Below are positions 35,878 to 44,448 of a stretch of 64,000 bases of DNA, one piece after another (within the stretch, counting starts at the first letter, position 1; each line of letters begins with the position of its first letter). Source of the DNA: Herbaspirillum sp. RV1423 (GTDB taxonomy: Bacteria > Pseudomonadota > Gammaproteobacteria > Burkholderiales > Burkholderiaceae_D); assembly GCF_000577615.1 (NCBI RefSeq), contig NZ_CBXX010000038.1:1-64000 (forward strand). Direction: 5' to 3'. The translations under genes and the position numbers were made by a program. The notes beneath the pieces were generated by a model that saw only the letters and a list, made by a program, of their open reading frames with translations, did no database searches and was not told the origin of the DNA.

Positions 35878-36884
35878 GGTGCAATCACTGGCGTGCAGCA
35901 GTCCTTTTTCCGGAAAATAAAATAGCCATAGTCTTTGTCTTGCGGCCGAGCTGCACCAGCCTCTTGAACTACTAGCGGCCGCCCAATCGGGGTGCACATA
36001 TTGTCAGGGAACGGAAAAGTACGATTGCTTTTGTACTGCCGCTTGTCCATGATGAATTCAGGAACGCCAGCAGATCCACATGATTCAAGAGCGTCTTTTC
36101 CTGCGGTAGACTGAAGTGCACCAGCTGCATGGAGTTTGGCAAAGAGCCTGGCCATCATCAAATGCGCTACTTGTTCAGGTGTAGTGGCCACTGACACATT
36201 CCCGGTAACGGGATACATTGGGCCCCAGCTACCAGCGACCCAAAATAGTGACGCGAAAGGGAATCCAAAAGTAGCGGAAATCGCGTCTGGCGCTTCTGCA
36301 GCAATAGAAGGAATGCCTGCGAATGCATATCCATAAGGAGTTAGGATCATCGACAGAGAATCATCATTCCAGGTTGGATCGGCCCAGCTGATAAAAGGAA
36401 CGTCAAAACCTCTCGTATCAAGACATGGTGAGTCTGCAATGATGCCCATCGCAGTCATTACCGGATTCAGGTACTCGTTCACGTGCATGAAAGCTGATGC
36501 GCTTTTACCGCCGATGTGCGGATTGTCAATGTTCTCGGCGCCTAATTCTTGATCGTTGTATGGGGGACTGATATCGATGCCCCCCAATAACGGCATGCAT
36601 CCTGGTTTATTCGTTACATCCACCATGTACTCGGGTTCCCAGAATGAGGTAGCAAGACCAGCTGAGAGAGTCTTAACACAAATGCAGACCATGGCGCCGG
36701 CAGCAGTCGTATCGTAGTCTTGACTATCAATACCGAAATTCAAAGGGACGCCTGATACCGAAATTGGAAACATGCAGTCATAACAGACATCGGTAATCAG
36801 ATTGGGAAATGCTCCCTGGCACGTTTGAGCTGATGCAGAGCAGGTTGTCCAAAAGAAGATAAATGCTAGAAATAGGCGGGTCAT
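35874..36884 (-). CDS. traU: TraU, F-type DNA-transfer/pilus protein (336 aa)
   Basis: Periplasmic, cysteine-rich protein with signal peptide ending at about SASA (residue 19). It has the TraU pattern (FPNLITDVCYDCMFPI and a C-terminal KKDCC). Length equals F TraU (330). Overlaps traW (ATGA) and trbC (ATGA). The many cysteines need the disulphide isomerase DsbC encoded at 39220. Confidence 0.9.
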   Translation of the reverse strand: MTRLFLAFIFFWTTCSASAQTCQGAFPNLITDVCYDCMFPISVSGVPLNFGIDSQDYDTTAAGAMVCICVKTLSAGLATSFWEPEYMVDVTNKPGCMPLLGGIDISPPYNDQELGAENIDNPHIGGKSASAFMHVNEYLNPVMTAMGIIADSPCLDTRGFDVPFISWADPTWNDDSLSMILTPYGYAFAGIPSIAAEAPDAISATFGFPFASLFWVAGSWGPMYPVTGNVSVATTPEQVAHLMMARLFAKLHAAGALQSTAGKDALESCGSAGVPEFIMDKRQYKSNRTFPFPDNMCTPIGRPLVVQEAGAARPQDKDYGYFIFRKKDCCTPVIAP

Positions 36885-37534
36885 TTAGTAAACCCAAACT
36901 CAATTCGAAGCTGGGAACCAGATTGAAATACTTTTGCTGGTACGGAATTAATGTTAATGCCGTACAGCATTTGAAGTTGATTAATGATCATCTTGCGCTG
37001 GTCGAAATAGAATGGGATTGTTTGGGTGCCATTCCACATGGCGTTCTTATAGCGAACCCGCAGATTGAACGGGGAACCAGCTGTGAGAACGATTTTCAGA
37101 CGCTGTTTTCTACCCTCAGCGATGGCGTAATCGATTTGTGCCTGATCTCTACCATCGATGAAGATCAGCCCCGTTACGAGGGGTTGAATCTTCAACGGCT
37201 CAATGACGGTTCCTTTACGTGCAACCACTTGACCCTTCTCGTTTTTGTAATCGCCAGGTAGGACGAACTTGAGATCGTGCATCTCGACACGAGGCACATA
37301 TTTGCTTGCTATGCCAAGAGGTACAGGATTCTTGATCGCGTCGATGTTCTTGTCTCTGAATGCCTTCCAGAATTTATCGACTTCGCCTGTTCGCTGCTTC
37401 TGTCTCACGACATCTTTCATTTGCTCGCGTGCATCGCGATCCGGCAGAGCAGTTTTATTACGTGTTCCCAGGTCTTCGGCCGCGGCAATTGCAGAGATGG
37501 ACATGATGACCGCAGCAAGCGTTCTAGTTTTCAT
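36881..37534 (-). CDS. traW: TraW, F-type pilus assembly protein (217 aa)
   Basis: Signal peptide (about residues 1-19) then the TraW domain (LGTRNKTALPDRDAREQMK, IEPLKIQPLVTGLIFIDG). Length matches F TraW (210). It follows a lytic transglycosylase gene with 11-base overlap. Confidence 0.9.
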   Translation of the reverse strand: MKTRTLAAVIMSISAIAAAEDLGTRNKTALPDRDAREQMKDVVRQKQRTGEVDKFWKAFRDKNIDAIKNPVPLGIASKYVPRVEMHDLKFVLPGDYKNEKGQVVARKGTVIEPLKIQPLVTGLIFIDGRDQAQIDYAIAEGRKQRLKIVLTAGSPFNLRVRYKNAMWNGTQTIPFYFDQRKMIINQLQMLYGININSVPAKVFQSGSQLRIEFGFTK

Positions 37535-38087
37535 TTACAGGCTCCCAGCTTCTCAATTCTTTTAAATTGGCTATACGCGATGGCGTCACGGCTTCTGATT
37601 CTGTTCTTCTGGAAATCGCTTGTCTCAATTTGCTGTTTGGTCGTCGATCGGGGTTTAACCGTAGCTGACTGTAGGCGTCCCCGACTTTGAGTGCATATCG
37701 CTCTTGAGCATCAAGATTGTCGGATGCGGGTCCAGTGTTATAACAACCAACTGCTTTTCCCGTCGGGCCGAATTTTGAAATGCATTTTGAAAGCGCCCAT
37801 GCTCCAATTTTTAGGCTGGTGCACTCATCAAATAATTGTTCTCGTGTAACTCCGTAGGCTTTCAGTTCGGAGAGATGGATGGTATTTATCTGCATCGATC
37901 CGAGTGCTACGTTACCGTCACGCAAACGGGGACCGACGGCATTGGGGTTGTCTCTCGATTCCACCCAGCGGATCGACTTGATTAGCAGAGGATCAAGGTT
38001 GTACGCCTTGGCAGCATCATCAAGACATGAAGCAAATGCTTGCGGCAAATACAATAGCCATACAACCGCCAGAATCCAACGTTTCAT
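37524..38087 (-). CDS. Conjugative lytic transglycosylase (VirB1/TrbN-like), 187 aa
   Basis: Secreted (signal peptide ILAVVWLLYLPQAFA) SLT domain enzyme that opens peptidoglycan for the channel. Catalytic glutamate in RWVESRDNP, then ALGSMQIN and VGCYNTG motifs. In F this role is taken by Orf169. ATGA overlap with the upstream gene supports the start at 38087. Confidence 0.85.
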   Translation of the reverse strand: MKRWILAVVWLLYLPQAFASCLDDAAKAYNLDPLLIKSIRWVESRDNPNAVGPRLRDGNVALGSMQINTIHLSELKAYGVTREQLFDECTSLKIGAWALSKCISKFGPTGKAVGCYNTGPASDNLDAQERYALKVGDAYSQLRLNPDRRPNSKLRQAISRRTESEAVTPSRIANLKELRSWEPVNEN

Positions 38088-38287
38088 CTTGCCGGACCGT
38101 TTGCCAATCTCTGGATGCCAACGCTTATCCAATAGACCACCTGAGCGATCATGGAGAACAGTGCGATGTAAAGACCACCAGAGACAAAAATTGGAGCAAA
38201 CGGCCCCAAATCGCGGCCCGTAAAGACCATTGCGATCGCGGTAAGAATTAGCGAGAAGGTGATTATGTGAAAAAGTGAGATTTTCAT
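38084..38287 (-). CDS. Small membrane protein, two helices (67 aa)
   Basis: Hydrophobic segments IITFSLILTAIAMVF and GGLYIALFSMIAQVVYWISVG. AAAAAGGAT precedes the start. ATGA-coupled to the transglycosylase. Family not recognised. Confidence 0.55.
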   Translation of the reverse strand: MKISLFHIITFSLILTAIAMVFTGRDLGPFAPIFVSGGLYIALFSMIAQVVYWISVGIQRLANGPAR

Positions 38288-38300
38288 TTTCAAATCCTTT

Positions 38301-38618
38301 TTAATGTGCTGTCGCGCCTGGCTGAGCTTCCGCATAACTAAACCAGGTCGTGTACGCGCTTGACGAATTTTCAGGGCGAGGATGCTGCAAAATAACTTCC
38401 ATGCCGGCGACGAGGGCCATGTATTGCAGTAGATCCGTTACCTGTTGCGGAAGTGTTCGACTCAAGCCAAAACAAACAACACGAGTGTATTTACGGGCTC
38501 TCAATATGTCTCTGAGTGCAAGCAGCAAACGCAATGCGCCCTCTTCGTCATTGCCTTCTCGATGATAGGTCTGCAAATCAATGGCCGCGCTGAATACCTT
38601 GCTTTCGGTGTTGTTCAT
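38301..38618 (-). CDS. Hypothetical protein (105 aa)
   Basis: Soluble helical protein with VVCFGLSRTLPQQVTDLLQY. Not recognised. Starts at 38627 or 38618; GGAAAAC favours the latter. 13 bases before the small membrane-protein gene. Confidence 0.5.
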   Translation of the reverse strand: MNNTESKVFSAAIDLQTYHREGNDEEGALRLLLALRDILRARKYTRVVCFGLSRTLPQQVTDLLQYMALVAGMEVILQHPRPENSSSAYTTWFSYAEAQPGATAH

Positions 38619-38689
38619 GTTTTCCATAAGACTTGGAATTAGCGGAAATATCAAACAGCCACTACGCTGAATCTGATAGCTTCCTAGAT

Positions 38690-39223
38690 TTATTTCACAA
38701 ATGATTCTGTCAGCGGGTTTTGCCGAACCAGTTTGAGCATCTTTTCCTGCCGCTGAAACAATGTGCGAATTTGCTTTTTGTTTTCGGCTGTTGCCTCTCT
38801 CATCAGCAACTCGGCCTGCGCTATCGTTGCAAGAGCAGTTTCAACGTGATGCCAGCGCACATTTACATCGACGACATGCCGAACTTGGTCAAGCCCTTGC
38901 CCCCTCCCCTTGTTCGCCAGTTCAACGGCAAGTTGGGAGAGGGTGCCAGCGCGTGCTACACGGTCGTCTGTAATGCCAAGTGAGAGTAGCGAATCACTTT
39001 GATCCCGGATTGATTTTGCCGCCCTGTTGATGCCATCAGCATTGCGATCAAATACTTCACGCATTTGGTCATCCAACGATTTCCTAGCGCTTTCCATAAG
39101 TTGAACGCTCAGGGCAGGCGCGGCGGTCGTGACTGTTGAAGCTGCTTCGGTCGTCACTGGCGCCGGATATTGATCCTTCCGGCGCCAGTTCCGCAAGCTG
39201 GCAATTGCGGGCGGCATTTTCAT
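38690..39223 (-). CDS. Hypothetical coiled-coil protein (177 aa)
   Basis: No signal peptide; helical, with coiled-coil tendency (residues ~45-100 and 130-165). ATGA overlap with dsbC shows co-translation. Not recognised. Perhaps a cytoplasmic transfer accessory. Confidence 0.55.
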   Translation of the reverse strand: MKMPPAIASLRNWRRKDQYPAPVTTEAASTVTTAAPALSVQLMESARKSLDDQMREVFDRNADGINRAAKSIRDQSDSLLSLGITDDRVARAGTLSQLAVELANKGRGQGLDQVRHVVDVNVRWHHVETALATIAQAELLMREATAENKKQIRTLFQRQEKMLKLVRQNPLTESFVK

Positions 39224-39984
39224 TCGTGTTTTGCCTTTTCGATTTCAGCCTGCAGACGGACTGCTGGTACATATCCAGGAATAACCCGGCCGCTGGACAG
39301 CACAATTGCTGGTGTGCCCAGCAGCTGATATTTTTCACCCACGGCCAGGTTTCGCAGAATTGGATTGTCGCAATGTGCCGGCTTCAGTTCAGCACCTGTG
39401 TCTTTCTTATTTCGGAACATTTGCGGCACAGGCTTTCCACCAGCCGTTGTTGCGCCTGCTTCAGCTGTGCGGCCTACGTAGTTATGCCATGCAGCAGCGC
39501 GGTCGTTTGAGCACCAAATGCTTTCTGAGACATTAGCCGCGTTGGGATGCAAGCTCACCAGGGGGAAGGGGAAGATATAGATTGTGACGCCCTGCAGCTT
39601 GTCGAACTCACGTTCCAACTGTCGGCAGTAAGGGCAATCAGGATCTGAGAAGACGTAGATCTTATCGGGGCCATTCCCAAATTTGATAGCGTCCTTGAGA
39701 TTCAATTCGCTAACTGGAACTTTCGGCCGGCCAGATTCCCGCAGCTCTTGGGTAATTGACCGATTTTTCACCAGGTCGATGACCTCACCGTTGATGAGGA
39801 TGGACAGATCTTCATTGACGAACAAAATTTCGCCACCTTGAACGACCGAATAGAAATTGGCAAAAGCCTTTTCGACCTTTGCCCCTTGCGTTTGCGGAAA
39901 TCGTTTATGCAAATCATTCAGAAAGTCTGCTCTGGCTGCTGTGGATGCCAGTAATGCCAACATGAGAATCAAGAATTTTTTCAT
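39220..39984 (-). CDS. dsbC: DsbC-like thiol:disulphide isomerase (254 aa)
   Basis: Signal peptide (residues 1-18), N-terminal dimerisation domain (about 25-95) and thioredoxin domain with C-P-Y-C at 117-120. Periplasmic enzyme that corrects disulphides in transfer proteins such as TraU, TraH and TraV. F carries the analogous TrbB. Conserved cis-Pro region LGTPAIVLSSG near the C-terminus. Confidence 0.9.
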   Translation of the reverse strand: MKKFLILMLALLASTAARADFLNDLHKRFPQTQGAKVEKAFANFYSVVQGGEILFVNEDLSILINGEVIDLVKNRSITQELRESGRPKVPVSELNLKDAIKFGNGPDKIYVFSDPDCPYCRQLEREFDKLQGVTIYIFPFPLVSLHPNAANVSESIWCSNDRAAAWHNYVGRTAEAGATTAGGKPVPQMFRNKKDTGAELKPAHCDNPILRNLAVGEKYQLLGTPAIVLSSGRVIPGYVPAVRLQAEIEKAKHE

Positions 39985-39987
39985 TTT

Positions 39988-40686
39988 TCAATTGCTTTCG
40001 TTGAGGTGGATGTCTACGCCCTTGGCGTGAGGCGGTTTGTGTAATTCAGTTTCGATTTCAAATTTTGTGAAAGGCCCGTTGGGATGCGCGTATTGAGTAC
40101 TTTCGATCACAACGTCTTTTGCCGTAGAACCCGGCCATTTGAGTCGCAAATCCGGATACGGGGTGTTTGGGTCGCCATGATTGGTCAACTTGAGATGAAT
40201 GCGTGCTGTCGCGTTCTTACCCTTCCCTTCAACGACTGCAGTTAGATTGCTGATCTCGATGTTCCTAACACCAGTCAAATCTCTTTCTTGTTTTTTTTCT
40301 GCTTGTTTAACTAGCGCTGGTGGCTCAGCAGCCTTTGCCGATGAAGAAGTACTTTCCTCGCCGCTTTTTTCAGCAGCTGGCATGGCGGCTAACTTCACCA
40401 CTGGAGGCTTTTTCGGTTGGTAGAGAGTCAGAAATGCCATGCCGCCAAAAAAAGCAACGACGAGTCCAATTGCAAATATTAAATTCGCTCGTGGGGGCGA
40501 GTATTTCCCTTTAGCTGTGGACCCATTTGCATCATGTGGCTCTTCTCCAGCCTGGGGCGGCACTTCATCACGATATCTATAAACGGATACACCGCATGTT
40601 TGACAAGGAAACTTGAATGTCTCCTCATCAAATGTCATTTGGTTTGTATGCCCGTTTGAGCATCGATATGCATCTTTTGTCTTCAA
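39988..40686 (-). CDS. Zinc-ribbon membrane protein of the transfer cluster (232 aa)
   Basis: N-terminal cysteine motif (YRCSNGHTNQM ... FPCQTCG, about residues 8-32) like a zinc ribbon, a membrane helix (residues ~68-87) and a periplasmic beta-rich domain (VRNIEISNLTAVVEGKG, HLKLTNHGDPN). It links a cytoplasmic metal knuckle to an Ig-like outer part. No family recognised; related architectures (zinc-ribbon plus DUF3426) exist. 3 bases from dsbC. Confidence 0.6.
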   Translation of the reverse strand: MKTKDAYRCSNGHTNQMTFDEETFKFPCQTCGVSVYRYRDEVPPQAGEEPHDANGSTAKGKYSPPRANLIFAIGLVVAFFGGMAFLTLYQPKKPPVVKLAAMPAAEKSGEESTSSSAKAAEPPALVKQAEKKQERDLTGVRNIEISNLTAVVEGKGKNATARIHLKLTNHGDPNTPYPDLRLKWPGSTAKDVVIESTQYAHPNGPFTKFEIETELHKPPHAKGVDIHLNESN

Positions 40687-40697
40687 GGTATCGCCTG

Positions 40698-41030
40698 TCA
40701 GAAGTAGTTATTTATGACAATCACGGCGTATATCGCTGTGACAATTGCAAGAGGCACCAAAACCAATTTTGTATGCCGGGCTGCTGCCGTTCGTAGGTAA
40801 ATCCACGTCAGAACGATGGCCGCAACTTTGGTGAACGTCACTGCGGCCAATATGCCGACATGGGATGCCAGAAAAGAAATAACGATGTTTTGTTCCTGGC
40901 GGCCCATGTGTATCCCGCGAACCGTGCTGTCCCAATCGGCCAGCTGTAGGCATGCCAGCAACAAAAATAGAGCGCGAACCGGCAGATCCTGATGCTTATC
41001 TGCTGGCGTGGGAGCGATGATTTGGTTCAA
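40698..41030 (-). CDS. Small integral membrane protein (110 aa)
   Basis: Three hydrophobic helices (ALFLLLACLQLADW, SHVGILAAVTFTKVAAIVLTWIYL and LVLVPLAIVTAIYAVIVI). It resembles DUF5658-type proteins. First gene of the transfer cluster, downstream of a TTTAAA-rich regulatory region. Confidence 0.55.
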   Translation of the reverse strand: MNQIIAPTPADKHQDLPVRALFLLLACLQLADWDSTVRGIHMGRQEQNIVISFLASHVGILAAVTFTKVAAIVLTWIYLRTAAARHTKLVLVPLAIVTAIYAVIVINNYF

Positions 41031-41060
41031 AACGGTCCTTTCAACGATGAAATAACGCTG

Positions 41061-41140
41061 ATTTAAATTCTAATTTAAAACTGTTCCCTAGTAAATTTAA
41101 ATCAGTGAAATCGTTTATTTAAATTTTAAGATCGTTTAAA
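41061..41140. promoter_or_regulatory. TTTAAA-rich region upstream of the transfer cluster
   Basis: Five TTTAAA cores lie at 41062, 41074, 41096, 41118 and 41135, in 79 bases, and the segment 41101-41130 repeats at 35331-35360. It lies between the divergent transfer and maintenance operons. Likely an operator/promoter zone for the transfer genes; an origin role cannot be excluded. Confidence 0.5.
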
Positions 41141-41248
41141 TTTCGTGCATTTATAAGTTGCTCAGTAATCTTTAATGGGTTAATATTTACTCATGGTCTT
41201 GTTCATGGCCAACGCCTCGGCAGTACGGTGAGCAGACCGGGAGGCGAA

Positions 41249-41266
41249 AATTTCGCATGCGAAATT
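41249..41266. promoter_or_regulatory. Palindrome copy 3 of the TTTCGCATGCGAAA site, upstream of parAB
   Basis: Perfect 18-base palindrome, 29 bases before the first gene of the maintenance operon that includes parA and parB. Matches the sites at 18866 and 26698. Resembles the arm-spacer-arm form of parS centromeres (TTTC...GAAA). Confidence 0.65.
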
Positions 41267-41294
41267 CGAACCCATCATTGACAGGAGAACTTCT

Positions 41295-41744
41295 ATGGCG
41301 CCAACTTTGTATTCGCGCATCTACAGCAGGTTGTCAGACCTGATCCCCTCTTTTGCTTTAATTACCCAGGCAGGAGCCATGTATGCAGCGCCGCGTCAGA
41401 AGGACGACATGGCGTTGTTTTGTGTCGTGACGCCGACTGCACCAGGTATTGCAAGAGTTGAAATCGCCCATGACCAGGTGACATCCAGCCAGGCTTATTC
41501 GGAGCCTTGGATGATTTTCGAGGTCGATCATTTATCAGCAACCGCTGAACTCATTGGGTTCACTGATGAGCGTGTGTATTACAAAAAGGTAGCCCTAGAT
41601 GACCAGCTCAACCGTCAACGCACGTCGTTGAATGTGTACGCTGTGAACTGGCTGGCTTGCTTCATCAATCTGCATTTTCAATTTGCTTTGGCACCAAATA
41701 CCTCACCTATTCCATCCGCCGAAATAACGGCGATGGCCATCTAA
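41295..41744 (+). CDS. Hypothetical protein upstream of parA (149 aa)
   Basis: Soluble protein with beta-rich centre (MALFCVVTPTAPGIARVEIAHDQ). It has the shape of short plasmid proteins (DUF1249/DUF6908-like) placed before parA. A ribosome-binding sequence ACAGGAGAAC precedes the start. Function not known; may be a small partition or regulatory partner. Confidence 0.55.
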   Translation: MAPTLYSRIYSRLSDLIPSFALITQAGAMYAAPRQKDDMALFCVVTPTAPGIARVEIAHDQVTSSQAYSEPWMIFEVDHLSATAELIGFTDERVYYKKVALDDQLNRQRTSLNVYAVNWLACFINLHFQFALAPNTSPIPSAEITAMAI

Positions 41745-41788
41745 TACGGACACGTACCATGCATACACAATCGAAGACTGGTAAGAAG

Positions 41789-42649
41789 ATGAAAGTCATT
41801 GCTTTTGCGATTCAAAAGGGTGGCCAAGGGAAAACTAAGATCGCTCTTCATGGCGGATTTTGGGGATTGGAAGTCGGCAAGCGGGTCGTGTTCCTTGACC
41901 TTGACCCGCAGAACGCGAGGGCTAAACTTAACAACGAATCGTTGGTAGATACGCAGCAGACAGCAGCGATCGGCAACTTGAGCGGGACATTGCTCGATTT
42001 GGCTAAGTTGAACGGTTACGAGATCCCTGCAGACGGCGCAACTGCTAGTTGGCTGTTTGAAGCAGAAGACCAGCGCAAGCCTGTTTTTTTTGAAGAAAAC
42101 GGTGCACTTATCCAGGTCGATTCTCAGCTGGCCTCACTGAATTTCGATGTGAACACATTCCCGGAAAAGATGGCGATCGCCAGGGCAAAATTTGATGCTC
42201 TTGCGAACGATTTTGACGTCTGCATTATCGATACAGGTCCTGGAAATCTATATCCACTCATCGTTGCACTTGGCCTCAGCGATCATGTGATCGCACCCTG
42301 CACAATGGATGACAATGCTATTGCGGGCTTGGATTCGCTGACAGCAAATGTGTTGGAGGTTCGAAAAGCCAGTGGTATGAATTTTGACTTGGCGCCGCTG
42401 GGCATTCTGCCGAACAAGATCAATCGGGCCCGCTCACGTCATATGCAAAGCCTCAATGCTTTGCGAAAAACTTCAGCGTGGAAAAATCACGTGTTACCAG
42501 TTGAACTGTTCGACCGCGGCGCTATTGAAGAATCAAGTACGCGGCCGGTTTGGCGGACACAACGTGGTGAGACAAGCAGCAGCGCGGCCGCAACCGAAAT
42601 GGTAAAGGCATGCATGTACATCTACAAAATGGTTGGTTTGGGAGATTAA
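41789..42649 (+). CDS. parA: ParA-type partition ATPase (286 aa)
   Basis: P-loop ATPase with deviant Walker A KGGQGKT (residues 10-16), switch region FDVCIIDTGPG and VFLDLDPQ. It drives plasmid segregation with ParB. Start at 41789 puts the P-loop at the N-terminus as usual; ATG at 41759 is possible. No N-terminal HTH, so type Ib-like or chromosomal-type. Followed directly by parB. Confidence 0.85.
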   Translation: MKVIAFAIQKGGQGKTKIALHGGFWGLEVGKRVVFLDLDPQNARAKLNNESLVDTQQTAAIGNLSGTLLDLAKLNGYEIPADGATASWLFEAEDQRKPVFFEENGALIQVDSQLASLNFDVNTFPEKMAIARAKFDALANDFDVCIIDTGPGNLYPLIVALGLSDHVIAPCTMDDNAIAGLDSLTANVLEVRKASGMNFDLAPLGILPNKINRARSRHMQSLNALRKTSAWKNHVLPVELFDRGAIEESSTRPVWRTQRGETSSSAAATEMVKACMYIYKMVGLGD

Positions 42650-42653
42650 TGCC

Positions 42654-43997
42654 ATGAACGCAAAAGCACCTACAACGAAGCCGAAGAAGCCGCTGAACTT
42701 TGAGAAGTACAGCGGGGCAGCGGAAGCCTTAAACGCGATTACTGAAGCAAAGGAAAAGGCGGACGGTAGAGCGCCACTGAACATGATCGATCGCGATGAT
42801 CAGGTTCGCAAGAAATTCGATATCGAGTCGCTTAAGTTACTTGCTAAGGACTTTGACGAAAACGGTGTATTACAGCCTGTGTTACTCAAAAGGAAACCAG
42901 ATAACCGTTTTAAGCTGATTGCTGGTGAGCGGCGCTATCTTGCAGCTGAAATTGGTAATCTGGAGGATATCCCCTACAGACTTGTTCCCGATGATGCGGA
43001 CGATCTCGCTATTCGGAAGATTCAAGTTTCAGAGAACGAGAAGCGTGAGAGCCTGACACCGTATGAGCGAACTATGGGTGTTGCAGAAGACGTAGCAAAG
43101 TACGGCAATGAAGTCGCACTCCAAATCTGGGGCCATTCCGCATCCTGGATCAGCAAGCGCGCTGCCGCGGCCCGATTGCCGGCGCCGATCATCGCCCTGC
43201 TACGTGATGATGTGATCACCGATCTGGAGATGTTGAATAGCCTGAATAACATCTTCATGCTAGACGAAAAAGAGTTCTCTGCAATCGTTGGCGACATCGA
43301 GGACGGTACTAGTTCATACAATCGTGACCAGCTGCGCGACAAGGAAACGCTGATTAAAGAACGTATTCAGCGCCAGTCGGAGAAACCTCTTGGTGGTGCA
43401 AAAACTACGCGCCCCGCTGCAAAATCAATGGTGGCGGCGGCAGGAGCTGGGAAGCCAAATTCTGGCAAGCAGCCAGGTCTGCCTGTTGCCCAGGACAATG
43501 CAGGCGAGAAGGAATCTCTTGATAATGTTTCGCATGGAGCCGGAGCTGTTACACCAGGTTCTAAGTCCAAAGCGGTGCCTGCGACCGAGCCTGTAGCGTC
43601 GCCATTCCAGCTCGCCAAGAATGCAGGTCCGACTCGTGAGAGCGTTGAGCGCCGGCTTAAGATCTTGCGCGAAGAGATGTATCACTGGGGCTTGGCAAAC
43701 CAAAAGCAATTCCTGGAGATTCAGGATCTTGTCGGCACTCTCGGAGCAATGGACGGGAATGATGAGCAATTGGAAAATTGGGTGAAGTGGGCTGGCTTTC
43801 AGTCGATCGTTCTTCCCCTTGTGGCCGTGCTTGGAGATAAGACCAGCGAAATCTTCCTGCGCCGTCTCGCTGCAGATCTGAAGAAGACCGGTGCTGGCCC
43901 ATTGTGGGATGCTCTCCACCCTATCATCGATGCCAAAGGTGGTACTGATGCCAAGCGTGACGAAACGCCAGATATGCCGGCAGGATGGCGCCTCTAA
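42654..43997 (+). CDS. parB: ParB-type partition protein (447 aa)
   Basis: Centromere-binding CTPase: N-terminal ParB/Srx domain with LIAGERRYLAAEI (about residues 90-102) and the ENEKRESLTPYER segment, then HTH region (WGHSASWISKRAAAAR, about 160-176). A long Ala/Gly linker and a C-terminal domain follow. GGGAG precedes the start at 42654, 4 bases after the parA stop. It probably binds the palindrome at 41249 or related sites. Confidence 0.85.
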   Translation: MNAKAPTTKPKKPLNFEKYSGAAEALNAITEAKEKADGRAPLNMIDRDDQVRKKFDIESLKLLAKDFDENGVLQPVLLKRKPDNRFKLIAGERRYLAAEIGNLEDIPYRLVPDDADDLAIRKIQVSENEKRESLTPYERTMGVAEDVAKYGNEVALQIWGHSASWISKRAAAARLPAPIIALLRDDVITDLEMLNSLNNIFMLDEKEFSAIVGDIEDGTSSYNRDQLRDKETLIKERIQRQSEKPLGGAKTTRPAAKSMVAAAGAGKPNSGKQPGLPVAQDNAGEKESLDNVSHGAGAVTPGSKSKAVPATEPVASPFQLAKNAGPTRESVERRLKILREEMYHWGLANQKQFLEIQDLVGTLGAMDGNDEQLENWVKWAGFQSIVLPLVAVLGDKTSEIFLRRLAADLKKTGAGPLWDALHPIIDAKGGTDAKRDETPDMPAGWRL

Positions 43998-44049
43998 ACC
44001 GCCTCCGTATGCCCTCCTGGTGGGGGGCAGTCTTCAACATGGATCAAGC

Positions 44050-44448
44050 ATGACTATGAAAATTCGCCGCATGACACAGGAGGCTTTCGAGAAAGCCGTC
44101 GCGAAGTTCGTCTACGGCACTGGCAAACGCAGCCGGCCATTTGCACAGCTGACCCTCGATATGGCAAAACAGGTCCTTGTTGATGGGCGGCCAGCTATTG
44201 AAGTCGCCAGGGAGAATGGTAAACATCCACCAGCCCTTTTTTCCGCTCTGGAAAAAATTACGAACGCTTGCGATGCGACCGATGAATCGCTTGTAAAAGT
44301 CGAATTGACCTTACCAGGTTCGCTTGCAGAGGCGCTGCAACAGTTTTCAGAAACCTATGAGAGCAAGTTAGACCATCCTGAGTCGCAAGCAATCTTAAGC
44401 CGTATTTTGATGGACTTAAAATTTGCTTCCCGCAAACTGCAAGAGTAG
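44050..44448 (+). CDS. KorA/TrfB-like DNA-binding regulator (132 aa)
   Basis: The N-terminal part resembles KorA of IncP plasmids: MTQEAFEKAVAKF, then helix-turn-helix QVLVDGRPAIEVARENGKHPPALFSAL (about 48-72). KorA/TrfB repress replication, partition and transfer promoters. The extra N-terminal and C-terminal parts differ. Start near 44050 (or 44056). 53 bases after parB, same strand. Confidence 0.65.
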   Translation: MTMKIRRMTQEAFEKAVAKFVYGTGKRSRPFAQLTLDMAKQVLVDGRPAIEVARENGKHPPALFSALEKITNACDATDESLVKVELTLPGSLAEALQQFSETYESKLDHPESQAILSRILMDLKFASRKLQE

